From contig UICE01000005.1 in NCBI GenBank assembly GCA_900471815.1, forward strand, positions 209,405-273,404: 64,000 nucleotides of DNA, given 5' to 3'. Of this stretch, positions 15,972-24,393 are shown in pieces; the stretch's first letter is position 1; each line of letters opens with the position of its first letter. The notes beneath the pieces were generated by a model that worked only from the letters and a program-made list of their open reading frames with translations, had not been told where the DNA came from and did no database searches. The position numbers were made by a program, and so were the translations under genes. This DNA comes from Hyphomicrobiales bacterium (GTDB lineage Bacteria; Pseudomonadota; Alphaproteobacteria; Rhizobiales; Rhizobiaceae).

Positions 15972-18214
15972 GCCGGAGTCTCCGTTTTCAAAGTGTTTTC
16001 TTTCCCGAAACTCTTGGCCCATCGAGCGTCAAAAATCTGTCTATCAATCCGCTCTATCAGCGCGATCGTGGAAGCCTTTTCGGAGACTATGATATCGTCA
16101 GAGCCCAGCATTTGGGCTGATGGCAACCAATAGGATTTGAGACCCGATTGCTTTAACTTGAGCCCGAGGTCCAGGCCTTTCTCATGCGTTCCCATGTAGC
16201 CGCGTGTGAAGCCGTCTACTGAAAACAGCGCCTCTCGGGGCATGATACAACATTCAAATGTCGCCGTCGCCACTTCCGTCGTCGCCATACCGGTCACAGC
16301 ATCAATAGGGTAACCTGCATAACGACTGATCAAGGCGCGATCCGAATGTGCACCGGCTACCCATGTTCCGGCCCAGCGTATGGAATCATCTTCATATGCG
16401 AGGGTGGGGGAGAGGACGCAATTTTTGCGCATCTCATAAGCCGTCAGCAATTTATTGAACCAACCCTTGTTCCGGGGGAGCAATGAGGCGGCAAGAAACA
16501 CAACTGTTTCGCAAGATACTGCTCGCGCGCCAACTTCAAGTGCATCGTAAAGATCCTCTGAGCCACTAGCCGACACCAGCCGGACACTTAGCTTGTAGAA
16601 CTGCGCCAGTCTTCGCACCCGCACGCCGATACGATCTATAACGTCAGTGGCCCCGGCAATTACGATAGGCAAACCCCGTGTTTCGGGATCAAGCGCTAGC
16701 AAGGCTATAAGCGGTCCAACTTCTTCAACTCTCTCATCAATGCCGATGATAAGCGCCGGACCCTCAATATCATCAAATGCCCCAACATCCACGACACCGA
16801 AGATTTCCGGTGCAGGACGGCTCACATTGCGCAAAAGTGGTACAAGCTGTTGGTCGACTACGTGGCGAAGTGCCCATGCATTTGGGTCAATCGCACGGAT
16901 CTGTCTGACCACAGCTTCTCGTGATGTGACCCGGATCGGTGTCAAAGGCAGAAAGGCGCGCCGCTGATCGCTGAGGCAAAGCTCGAGATAAAACGGGGCG
17001 GTGCTGTCTCCTGATAGTTCCGGCGCAAAGGCAACAAATCCGTGAGCATGCCGATTTGGATCAAGACCAGCATTGAAAGGTGCCCGATTGTCGAATTCGG
17101 CGGTGACATCTGGCCTGTCGATACGGGTCCAGTTGCCATCAAGCTGGCACTCGCCGCGATGACGACGCAATTTTACGCTTTCGACATGACCGTCGGGATC
17201 AAGCAACCAGCCAGAAACCAAGAGGCCACTGCCGTCGACACGCAGGACATTATCAATGCCAGCGCGCACCGGAAGCGGCAAACCGGAAACGGTCTCAGTT
17301 CCGTCAAAGCGGTTGGCAGCCGAACGCATTCGAAGCAATATTTCTGTAGAACCTCTAACGCGCGGCAAAATTGCACGCACATGACTTGGCGTTTCCCGCG
17401 AACCGACAATCAGACGGCGATCATAGACTTCGGTGAAACGCCATCCGCGCCGTCCGCGAAAGAGCAGGCGTTCGATATCACTTGCTTCGACAGTTTCATT
17501 GGCAAGCAACAGTCCGGCAAAGCCCGAAGCTTGGTCGTTCAGATCCGGGCGGGCAAACACCGATATCACACATTCTGCCAGAGACGAAGCGCGTCCGCTG
17601 ATGAAAAGCCGCGTCACTGATGGCGTGAGGTCTTGAGCCCAGCCTTGTACAAAGATTTCACCCTCATCACTGCCACCGATAAGCTCGACACATCCATCCG
17701 ACCGCGCGCCCGCCTGTAGCAAGACGGTAATCGCCGCGAGCTTCTTTCGGCCTATGGGGCCGGAGATCAGGGCCTCCACAAGCCCGTCAATGACGGACGG
17801 GAGATTTGCCCCTGCTAGATCTGCGATCATGGCAATCAGATCGCCAACCGATGCGCCTCTATTGGCGAAAGTATAGCGCGTTACCTTTGCCTTATGCTGG
17901 AACATGATGGTTTTGAGCGAAGCCCGACGCAGTATGCCTGTAGGAAGAACTGCTACAAAACCATGGGTTCCTGCTGGCGAGGCATTTTTCAATGGCCAGC
18001 ACACCAAGGTCGCCTTGAGGCTTAGGGCAGGGTCGCCATTGAGGAACACCGCCACGTGCTCCAGGTTGAAATTCCCTATGCCCATGACGAGCACCAGCGT
18101 ATCGTCAACAGGGCAACCAACAACCATTTCGCCTTCCATGACAATGGAATGGTTTCCCGCTGGTTTGGCAGCGTTGGTTATCGGTAATATGTTCCTGTCA
18201 TCGCGCAAGTGCAT
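15968..18214 (-). CDS. GT2-like protein lacking catalytic motifs, with GW modules (WgeF/ExpE6-like position)
   Basis: 748 residues; ATG at 18214 with GGGAG upstream. The C-terminal about 230 residues align by eye with the GT2 domain of the 753-aa neighbour (for example LSPTLAYEDDSIRWAG against VGPKLLFEDGSLQHAG), but the metal-binding NSD triad is replaced by AAS (residues 575-577) and the later EDSD by EKGLD. It therefore probably has no transferase activity. Two 'GW' beta-modules occur at about 186-230 (FVQGWAQDL) and 325-425 (LLVSGWLLDP...HGFVAF). Same architecture as 21102-23363, so a duplicated and decayed copy acting as partner or scaffold is the best reading. Confidence 0.75.
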   Translation of the reverse strand: MHLRDDRNILPITNAAKPAGNHSIVMEGEMVVGCPVDDTLVLVMGIGNFNLEHVAVFLNGDPALSLKATLVCWPLKNASPAGTHGFVAVLPTGILRRASLKTIMFQHKAKVTRYTFANRGASVGDLIAMIADLAGANLPSVIDGLVEALISGPIGRKKLAAITVLLQAGARSDGCVELIGGSDEGEIFVQGWAQDLTPSVTRLFISGRASSLAECVISVFARPDLNDQASGFAGLLLANETVEASDIERLLFRGRRGWRFTEVYDRRLIVGSRETPSHVRAILPRVRGSTEILLRMRSAANRFDGTETVSGLPLPVRAGIDNVLRVDGSGLLVSGWLLDPDGHVESVKLRRHRGECQLDGNWTRIDRPDVTAEFDNRAPFNAGLDPNRHAHGFVAFAPELSGDSTAPFYLELCLSDQRRAFLPLTPIRVTSREAVVRQIRAIDPNAWALRHVVDQQLVPLLRNVSRPAPEIFGVVDVGAFDDIEGPALIIGIDERVEEVGPLIALLALDPETRGLPIVIAGATDVIDRIGVRVRRLAQFYKLSVRLVSASGSEDLYDALEVGARAVSCETVVFLAASLLPRNKGWFNKLLTAYEMRKNCVLSPTLAYEDDSIRWAGTWVAGAHSDRALISRYAGYPIDAVTGMATTEVATATFECCIMPREALFSVDGFTRGYMGTHEKGLDLGLKLKQSGLKSYWLPSAQMLGSDDIIVSEKASTIALIERIDRQIFDARWAKSFGKENTLKTETPA

Positions 18215-18225
18215 TACTCCCGAGT

Positions 18226-18999
18226 TCAGTGGAGTATCGTCAAGGAAACAAGGGCTCCCGCGGCAAAACCGACAAGAACAAAAAGCAGAAGGAACAGCGG
18301 CTTCACATCACCATTGGACCGCTTCTGCAGCGATTCAATACGCTTTTCCAAGCCTCCGACCACACCGTCAAGACGCATCAAATGTACATCGAGCTCGGTC
18401 AGACGATTATTTACGTCGCCCCGCATCGCTTCAATTGAACCGCCAATATCCAGGCCTTCGACAGACGAGCTACCGCTATTGCCATCAAGCACAGGCGCAG
18501 CACGTTGCAGAGACCTCTGGTTAACCTGCAGCTGACGTTGCGCTGCCATCAGCATGTCGAGCTTGTCCAATATCCGCGTCATTGGCGCAGCGATAAGTGC
18601 TTCTGCTGCCTGTTCGGCGGGTTTGGGGACACGCAAAGCCTGTTCGATCCCTGAGGCACTGATAGCAACCACAACCAGTTCGGCCGCCCTTATCGAAGCA
18701 AATTGCGGCAACATGACATTGAAGGCATGCGCGCCATCACCGATGCCGCTTCGCTTCAAATCTGGGCGATCCTGATCAGCTGTTGCTTCGGCGATTGGTT
18801 TCCCATCCAGCAATACCCGGATGGTCACCCGCGCGGTGGGTGCAGATGGATCGAAGGCCCAGCCGTAAAGACGTCCATCGTCGACGGCGTCGACCCGGCC
18901 CTTCATCGGTTCTATCTTCAGTGGTCGCGCATTATCCTGCACGGGTGCAGCAGGAGGCTGTGGTAAAGCCTGCGCTGGGACTTGTGTCGCTATAGACAT
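18226..18999 (-). CDS. GW-module coiled-coil protein with C-terminal membrane anchor (WgeE/ExpE5-like position)
   Basis: 257 residues from the ATG at 18999 (AAAGGAAG five bases upstream; the longer frame starts inside the preceding gene). After a Pro/Ala/Gln-rich N-terminus comes a beta-module (about 34-100) with GRVDAVDDGRLYGWAFDP and a GIGDGAHAF ending, the same module type seen in the two GT-like proteins of this operon. Residues about 140-225 are heptad-like helix (coiled coil), and the last about 22 residues (PLFLLLFVLVGFAAGALVSLTIL) are a single membrane segment, giving a tail-anchored topology with the module in the cytoplasm. It may hold the glycosyltransferases at the membrane. Function otherwise unknown. 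Confidence 0.75.
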   Translation of the reverse strand: MSIATQVPAQALPQPPAAPVQDNARPLKIEPMKGRVDAVDDGRLYGWAFDPSAPTARVTIRVLLDGKPIAEATADQDRPDLKRSGIGDGAHAFNVMLPQFASIRAAELVVVAISASGIEQALRVPKPAEQAAEALIAAPMTRILDKLDMLMAAQRQLQVNQRSLQRAAPVLDGNSGSSSVEGLDIGGSIEAMRGDVNNRLTELDVHLMRLDGVVGGLEKRIESLQKRSNGDVKPLFLLLFVLVGFAAGALVSLTILH

Positions 19000-19009
19000 G
19001 ATCTTCCTT

Positions 19010-20263
19010 TCAGGCGGCTGCCACACGATCCGAGCGCAATGTCCCGATCAAGTCGAGATACTTCGCTGCCGATGTGGCAATGGTGTCGGGATGGCGTGCG
19101 CGACTGGAAAGCTGCTGACGCAGGTCGCCGTCTTCCGCGATACGCCGGATAGCTGAAGCCAATGCCATAGGATCGTTGGGAGTGACGGTCAGACCGTTTA
19201 CTTCGTCCTCGATTGCCTCGGCCATGCCTCCGATATTACTGGTAATCACCGGGCAATTGAGGCCCTGGGCTTCCTGGATGACCAAAGGCGCATTTTCCCA
19301 CCAGATCGAAGGCATGATTGCACAATCAACAGTGGCAATGAGCTTGCCAATATCCTCGCGCCGATAGGCTCCACGTCGCTGGACGAAAGGGTACGTCTCG
19401 GCGAACAACCGGTCTATGTCGGCAATAAAGGTCTCGCTTTGGAATGGCGCCGCGCCATGGACCCGCAACTCAAAGTCCAATCCTTCGGAAATCAGCTGCT
19501 TTGCTGCTTCAAGCAAAACCGTGGTGCCTTTCCACGGATTAAGGTTGCCGAAATAACCAAAGACCGGCTTGGGGCGGGCTGTCTCTGATGGTTTGACCGG
19601 CGCACGTTCGGGCTGTCCATTCGGTATCACGCTAATAAGATGTTCTGACAAACCCCAATCAACATAACGCTGCTTCAGAAACGCGCTTGGTGAAACAAAG
19701 CTGTCCACTGTGCTTAGCAGCGATTTCAAATGCCGCTCCCGTAAAACAAACTTGTCGAGCGCGATCTCTTTAAAGCAGCTATGGCAACGGTCAGGACTTG
19801 CGCCGTAGCAAAGTTCCTTATTTGCGGTCCGAACCATCAGACCATCATGATGGCAGATCGGGTAATAATCATGCAGCGTCATGACGATACGGCAATCGGG
19901 AAGTGTACGCCTGACGATATGTGGAAACTCGGCACCCAGCAGCAACAGATGATGCAGGTGAACGACATCTGGCCGAAAATCGCGAAGCAGTTCCACAATA
20001 TCCGGCACGATTCCATAAAGGTCGACCTGACTCATGAAGAAGCGATCGAAATGGCCGGACCACAGAAGAATTTCGTCGCCAGTGGTGCCGATACTCTGGA
20101 AACTGGTTCCAGGGCGAGCTTCACGATGAATATGATTGGTTGCGCCCAAAAAAAGCGCGTCGCAGCCAGCCCTCTGATACGCCCGAAACAGATCGTGCGC
20201 AAAAATCTCAGTCCCGCCAGGATGAAGGGCGGGATGGTTGTGGGCGGCAACGAGAACCTTCAT
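19010..20263 (-). CDS. GT4-family glycosyltransferase (WgeD/ExpE4-like position)
   Basis: 417 residues from the ATG at 20263, in ATGA overlap with the methyltransferase stop; the upstream extension is not needed. GT-B fold with MKVLVAAHNHPALHPGGTEIFAHD, VHLHHLLLLG, then PVFGYFGNLNPWKGTTVLLEA and MPSIWWENAPLVIQEAQGLNCP (E-x7-E). It is a paralogue of 14643-15971. It likely transfers a sugar during exopolysaccharide synthesis at the inner membrane. Position after RTX, GT2 and methyltransferase equals that of ExpE4 in the S. meliloti EPS II cluster. Confidence 0.86.
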   Translation of the reverse strand: MKVLVAAHNHPALHPGGTEIFAHDLFRAYQRAGCDALFLGATNHIHREARPGTSFQSIGTTGDEILLWSGHFDRFFMSQVDLYGIVPDIVELLRDFRPDVVHLHHLLLLGAEFPHIVRRTLPDCRIVMTLHDYYPICHHDGLMVRTANKELCYGASPDRCHSCFKEIALDKFVLRERHLKSLLSTVDSFVSPSAFLKQRYVDWGLSEHLISVIPNGQPERAPVKPSETARPKPVFGYFGNLNPWKGTTVLLEAAKQLISEGLDFELRVHGAAPFQSETFIADIDRLFAETYPFVQRRGAYRREDIGKLIATVDCAIMPSIWWENAPLVIQEAQGLNCPVITSNIGGMAEAIEDEVNGLTVTPNDPMALASAIRRIAEDGDLRQQLSSRARHPDTIATSAAKYLDLIGTLRSDRVAAA

Positions 20264-21105
20264 CGGCGGATCCCGTCTTTTTCTGCAACAAACAGATCCT
20301 GATAATGATCCGACGAAACACCGCGCCAATGACCGAATGATTTAAGGACAGTGTTCAAACCGGCGCCAGTAATCGCTCGGTCCAGAAAGCCATCATCGAA
20401 ACCCACAGCTGCTAGCGGCGGCAGTTCCGGTACGAACCAGCACGGTCCATTGTCATAGCGTTGAAACCCAAGCCGGGCGTCACGTTTCTTGGAAACATTT
20501 TCCTGTGCCACCTTGTCGACGACAAATGCTGTCATGAAGAGACGGCCACCAGGAGCAAGAAGGCGCTCGATTTCGCGCAAATAGGCGCTGACTTCTTCAT
20601 CCGGGAGGTGGGTGACGATCGAGGTCATGATGATGAAATCGAACTGATTTCCATCGTAAGGAAGGACAAGCTCAAGGCCGTCGATCGCGCCTTTTGGATT
20701 GTACAGGTTATGCGCAATATCCACGTGGCGAAATTCGAAGTTTGAATAGATGGGGCTAAGTTTTTGATTACACCATTCTATACCGCCAGCCACTGGATCA
20801 ATACCGCAATAAGTGCCTTTTTCGTAGTCGAGATACTGCGTGAGCGGCACCGCCATGCGTCCGATGCCACATCCGATATCCAATATGCGGTCTGTTTTTT
20901 CCAGTCCGCCCTTTCGAATGAAATGGCCGAGAAATTCAGCGCCAACGGCCTGATAACTGCCGTCCCCAACAAATATGCTCTCAAGCTCGGGGGAGGGGAG
21001 AAACCGGTTCTTCAACACGGTCTCCATCAGCCATTCAACGTAATCATTATCATAGACCCGGACATGATCGGCTGGTGATTGTTTGAGTGCGATGACCTCG
21101 GTCAA
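20260..21105 (-). CDS. class I SAM-dependent methyltransferase (WgeC/ExpE3-like position)
   Basis: 281 residues. SAM-binding motif I is ILDIGCGIGRM (residues 74-84); the acidic residue ending motif II is in YCGIDPVAGGIEWC, and LVLPYDGNQFDFIIMTSIVTHLPDEE gives motifs III-IV. This is a small-molecule or sugar methyltransferase, plausibly adding an O-methyl group to the polysaccharide or to its terminal sugar. It overlaps the GT2 gene stop (ATGA at 21102-21105) and the GT4 start (ATGA at 20260-20263), so it is translationally coupled on both sides. Its place fits ExpE3 of the S. meliloti cluster, also a methyltransferase. Confidence 0.85.
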   Translation of the reverse strand: MTEVIALKQSPADHVRVYDNDYVEWLMETVLKNRFLPSPELESIFVGDGSYQAVGAEFLGHFIRKGGLEKTDRILDIGCGIGRMAVPLTQYLDYEKGTYCGIDPVAGGIEWCNQKLSPIYSNFEFRHVDIAHNLYNPKGAIDGLELVLPYDGNQFDFIIMTSIVTHLPDEEVSAYLREIERLLAPGGRLFMTAFVVDKVAQENVSKKRDARLGFQRYDNGPCWFVPELPPLAAVGFDDGFLDRAITGAGLNTVLKSFGHWRGVSSDHYQDLFVAEKDGIRR

Positions 21106-23363
21106 GCGGCGCTCCTTTCCGACTTGTTACTAACAAAAGGTGTGACCGTATCCTCGTCAGTCTCGTCGAGATAACTCGTCATCAATTCTGAAATGTCGCG
21201 GTTCCAGCGCTGCGTATGCAGCCATGAATTGTACTGGCTGGCCAAGCCCCGCATATAATCAGAACTCCGGCGTATTGACCGGCGCTCGAAGTGGTAAAGT
21301 GCGACATTCGGCTCGTAGGCAATCTGGAATCCTATCTGGCGGATTTTAAGGCAAAGGTCGCTGTCCTCGTAATCGCCGATCACATAGTCTTCCGTAAAAC
21401 CTCCAACGAGGTCGTAAATATCCTTTCGCGTAACGAGGCACGCGCCTGTTACACCTGGCACAAAGCGGGCGACCCGAGCTGGCGCATAGTCCCCCGGCAT
21501 TCCTTTGTAAAAATGGTGATTGAGCCATACTCCGCGCTGATCCCGGGCGAAATAAAGACCTGCATGTTGCAAAGAACCGTCTTCAAACAGCAATTTGGGT
21601 CCGACAGCGCCAAGTTTTTTCTGTTTGAATAGCGGATTGATAAGTTCATCCAGCCACCCCGCCTTGCAGGGAACGACATCCGAATTCAACATCACCAGTA
21701 TCGTGCCATTGGCGAGGCTGGCGCCGGCGTTGCATGCCCGCGCATAACCGCCATTGCGGTTCATCGTTGCAAGCTTCATGGGCAGATCGTGAAGAATGTG
21801 CAGTCCACCCAGCATGTGCTCGGTATCATCCTGAATTTCAGGGGAATCGAGCACGAAAATGATTTCGGCGTTCTCGACGAGCCAAGGATCTGTTGCCATA
21901 GCGGAAAGTTGGAAACGCAGAAAATCGAGATTCCGGTACAAAGGAATAACAAGGGAAACCAACGGTGATTCCGGCATAATACCGTAATCCTTCACGTCGG
22001 CGATCTTGACCATTTTTCCTATCTTTTGCTCGACCTCCCGCAGGGCTGGCGCCAGAATTCTTTCAAAAACCTGCGCCTTGGCATGCTGTGGCGGGACAGC
22101 GCGTAATATACAGTTGCGCTGAGCACCAGCCTCAAAGGGCTGCATCTGTGGCACAAGTGCAGAGGTTGCACCCGAAATCAGCCGCATTTGGAACCGCGGC
22201 TGCAACAGCGGCCCAAGATTGTTGACCTGCGGAAGCCAGGCAGCAAAACCTGTCACGTCAGACCGTGATCCGTCCTCACCTTTTCCAGTTTTGCCTGGAA
22301 AACTGTAGAAGTTTGGCTTCAGTGGAAGGGCTGTTCCATCTTCGGTTACGTATTCGATACCGGCGAGCATTCCGGACGGATCGTTCGTCCAGCCCCCAAC
22401 CAATAAGCCGCCATCCAGTGCCAGCGCCAGATCAATTTCGCCGGAAGGCTGAGTAGCAGATTTACCGATTTGACGGGCAGGGAGCGGAGCCCTTATCTGC
22501 ATGTCGATTGCGGTCGCGATGCCGGCGCCAGGCACCTTTGCAAGATGGCGTACCAGAAAGGCGCGCAAACTTGCATCCCCCTGTTTTTTTCCCCACCACT
22601 TCTGGAAATCCGAGGCACTGGCATTGTCGGAGAGCTTGCGCACGGCAACGCCATTCTTGCCTGAAATAACCAGTCGAAACGATTGGGGAAGGGCGCGGGC
22701 GGATTCCACCAGCAGGTGGCATTGTTGCAGGCCCTTTTTGACCGCAGGGCCAATAACCAGCTTCACCGGCAGTGAAATGACCGAATTGCCGCTGATACCA
22801 TATATGGCGGTAACAGCTCCAAGGTCCGGGTTGAGACCGGTCTCCAGCAAATGGAGGCCATCAATTGGCTGTCCACAACTGCGCACTTCCCGCGGCTCGG
22901 GTGTAAGTGCCACTGTGACCTCGCGAGCGACGCCGGCGAAAATTGAGTTCTGCGAAAGGCGAAAGGCACTTCGCCACGTGCCGAGCAGGTTGTTGAGGAG
23001 TTTGACCTGTCCGCCCGAGCCGATATTGCTCAAAGCACGCTCTATATCAAAGGCACCCAGCTCGGAAGCTGGATAGAGCATTACTTCCTGGTCTGAGGTC
23101 GAATTGCCATTGGAAAGCCTAAGCGAAACAGGATCGGCCTTCGTCCGCATTGCCCAGAACATACGCTGACCGCCCGTTTCGAGCGGCATGCTGAGGCTGA
23201 CGAGGGGCACCAAAGGATTTGATGCTTCGATAGTGCATTTTGTCAGCGCTTTGGAGGAAGCTGGAATATCCCATATTACAACAGCCACGTCGGCGCAAAG
23301 GCGCGAGATCGAAAGGTCCTGTGGGTAATCTTCAATTTCCGTTGAATGGTCTAGGTGCAACAA
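21102..23363 (-). CDS. GT2-family glycosyltransferase with N-terminal beta modules (WgeB/ExpE2-like position)
   Basis: 753 residues, TTG start at 23363 with AAAGGG upstream; no in-frame ATG near. The N-terminal about 300 residues are beta-rich and unassigned. A GW-type module (LLVGGWTNDPSG) lies at about 310-400. The GT2 catalytic domain spans about 467-695: VSLVIPLYRNLDF, the RNGGYARACNAG nucleotide loop, the metal-binding NSD at 560-562, and GDYEDSDLCLKI (EDSD at 666-669). Inverting transfer of a sugar at the start of the repeat is likely. The gene begins only about 30 bases past the strong terminator of the RTX gene, so it is read either by leakage or by its own weak promoter. Confidence 0.85.
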   Translation of the reverse strand: MLHLDHSTEIEDYPQDLSISRLCADVAVVIWDIPASSKALTKCTIEASNPLVPLVSLSMPLETGGQRMFWAMRTKADPVSLRLSNGNSTSDQEVMLYPASELGAFDIERALSNIGSGGQVKLLNNLLGTWRSAFRLSQNSIFAGVAREVTVALTPEPREVRSCGQPIDGLHLLETGLNPDLGAVTAIYGISGNSVISLPVKLVIGPAVKKGLQQCHLLVESARALPQSFRLVISGKNGVAVRKLSDNASASDFQKWWGKKQGDASLRAFLVRHLAKVPGAGIATAIDMQIRAPLPARQIGKSATQPSGEIDLALALDGGLLVGGWTNDPSGMLAGIEYVTEDGTALPLKPNFYSFPGKTGKGEDGSRSDVTGFAAWLPQVNNLGPLLQPRFQMRLISGATSALVPQMQPFEAGAQRNCILRAVPPQHAKAQVFERILAPALREVEQKIGKMVKIADVKDYGIMPESPLVSLVIPLYRNLDFLRFQLSAMATDPWLVENAEIIFVLDSPEIQDDTEHMLGGLHILHDLPMKLATMNRNGGYARACNAGASLANGTILVMLNSDVVPCKAGWLDELINPLFKQKKLGAVGPKLLFEDGSLQHAGLYFARDQRGVWLNHHFYKGMPGDYAPARVARFVPGVTGACLVTRKDIYDLVGGFTEDYVIGDYEDSDLCLKIRQIGFQIAYEPNVALYHFERRSIRRSSDYMRGLASQYNSWLHTQRWNRDISELMTSYLDETDEDTVTPFVSNKSERSAA

Positions 23364-23393
23364 ATTGCCCTTTCACTCACTGCGCAACGCGAG

Positions 23394-23428
23394 AAAAAAA
23401 GCGTGCCCTGTGGGAGACAGGGCACGCC
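23394..23428 (-). terminator. strong intrinsic terminator after the RTX gene
   Basis: On the - strand an 11-pair perfect stem (GCGTGCCCTGT / ACAGGGCACGC, 5-base loop) is followed by seven T. It lies just past the RTX stop at 23440 and before the GT2 start. It should set a high RTX : glycosyltransferase transcript ratio. Confidence 0.88.
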
Positions 23429-23439
23429 ATAAATCGATA

Positions 23440-24099
23440 TTAATGAACGACGAAGAAATCGCCTGGGTTTGCGAGTACATCGTCAGCGTTCACACCAACC
23501 AGTGTGACAGAGTCGCCATTGCCGAGATCGACAACTACGTCACCACCAACCTGGGTAACATGGGAAGCCACATCGTCAGCCGAGTGGATATCCGTTCCGT
23601 TAATGCCACTCGAAATCTGGAGATGATCCTGACCTGGAGTGAAATCGAGCACGACGTCGTTGCCGCCGCCGCCATTGAAGACAAACGTATCGCTGCCTGC
23701 ACCACCGATGAGTGTGTCATCGCCAGCACCGCCAGAAAGGATATCGTTTCCAGCACCGCCAGAAAGGATGTCATCACCTTGCCCGCCGAACAGAATGTCA
23801 TTGCCTGCACCGCCGAGAAGAACATCGTCTCCACGACCGCCAAACAGAACATCGCTGCCGTCATTGCCGGTCAAGACGTCGTTGCCATTATCACCGAACA
23901 GGATGTCACTACCAGCGCCACCGAAAATGGAGTCATTTCCGTTGCCGCCGAACAGGAGATCATCCCCATCATCGCCGAATATTGTGTCACTTCCGTTCCC
24001 ACCAAAAACAACGTCATCACCGCCACGGGCGTGGATGAAGTCATCAAAACGGGAGCCAAACAAAACGTCGTCGTAGGCGCCGCCTTCTAAAGTGGCCAT
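23440..24099 (-). CDS. secreted RTX calcium-binding protein (WgeA/ExpE1-like), T1SS substrate
   Basis: 219 residues. From residue 6 to about 140 the protein is an almost pure tandem of about 15 glycine- and aspartate-rich nonapeptides (consensus GGxGxDxLx), the first three degenerate; these form a calcium-bound beta-roll. There is no N-terminal signal. The last about 30 residues (NGDSVTLVGV..., ending DFFVVH) look like a C-terminal type I secretion signal. The cognate ABC and HlyD genes lie directly upstream. In S. meliloti WgeA (ExpE1) has the same role beside the EPS II genes and is exported with WgdA/WgdB. Monocistronic expression is indicated by its own terminator. Confidence 0.88.
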   Translation of the reverse strand: MATLEGGAYDDVLFGSRFDDFIHARGGDDVVFGGNGSDTIFGDDGDDLLFGGNGNDSIFGGAGSDILFGDNGNDVLTGNDGSDVLFGGRGDDVLLGGAGNDILFGGQGDDILSGGAGNDILSGGAGDDTLIGGAGSDTFVFNGGGGNDVVLDFTPGQDHLQISSGINGTDIHSADDVASHVTQVGGDVVVDLGNGDSVTLVGVNADDVLANPGDFFVVH

Positions 24100-24393
24100 C
24101 TGCTTCTCCTTTGTTGTCCTGCATTGAGTTATGCATTGCCGGAAAAATACCCCGGCGATCGAGTGCTTTGACGATTGTGCGCTGCACCAAATCGAAATGC
24201 AACATATGTTATGAATATAAATGTGGCAATCTATAGTAACAATTTATTACATGAATGTATTACGACATATTTATATTAGACTTATAATTGCGCTTTAAAC
24301 TCAATATACTTTAGTTATGCATCCTTATTATGCGTAAATTATTTTTAATTTTGAAGTACCCTCAAAAACATCAGCTGTACCAGCGCTTTCCGG
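24100..24393. other. AT-rich promoter region of the RTX gene
   Basis: 294 very AT-rich bases between the HlyD gene stop and the RTX start, with no plausible gene. The RTX promoter must lie here. A TTTTGAAGTA half of the locus operator occurs at 24349-24358, but its mirror half is degenerate. Confidence 0.55.
24347..24360. promoter_or_regulatory. half-operator of the MarR palindrome upstream of the RTX gene
   Basis: AATTTTGAAGTACC matches the right arm of the palindrome at 27731-27751 (TTTTGAAGTA identical) but the left arm is not conserved. It lies about 250 bases upstream of the RTX start. S. meliloti ExpG binds the expE1 promoter, so a weak site here is plausible; alone it could be chance. 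Confidence 0.4.

Noticed and set aside
23640-24080. Short-period DNA repeats that could suggest a CRISPR array
   Set aside because: The period is 27 bases and codes for GGxGxDxLx units with no spacers; it is a coding repeat.
23365-24090. Long + strand ORFs (up to 241 aa, Thr/Ala/Val or Pro/Ser rich) across the RTX gene
   Set aside because: They are antisense shadows of the nonapeptide repeats; the - strand frame has the RTX consensus, a ribosome site and a terminator.
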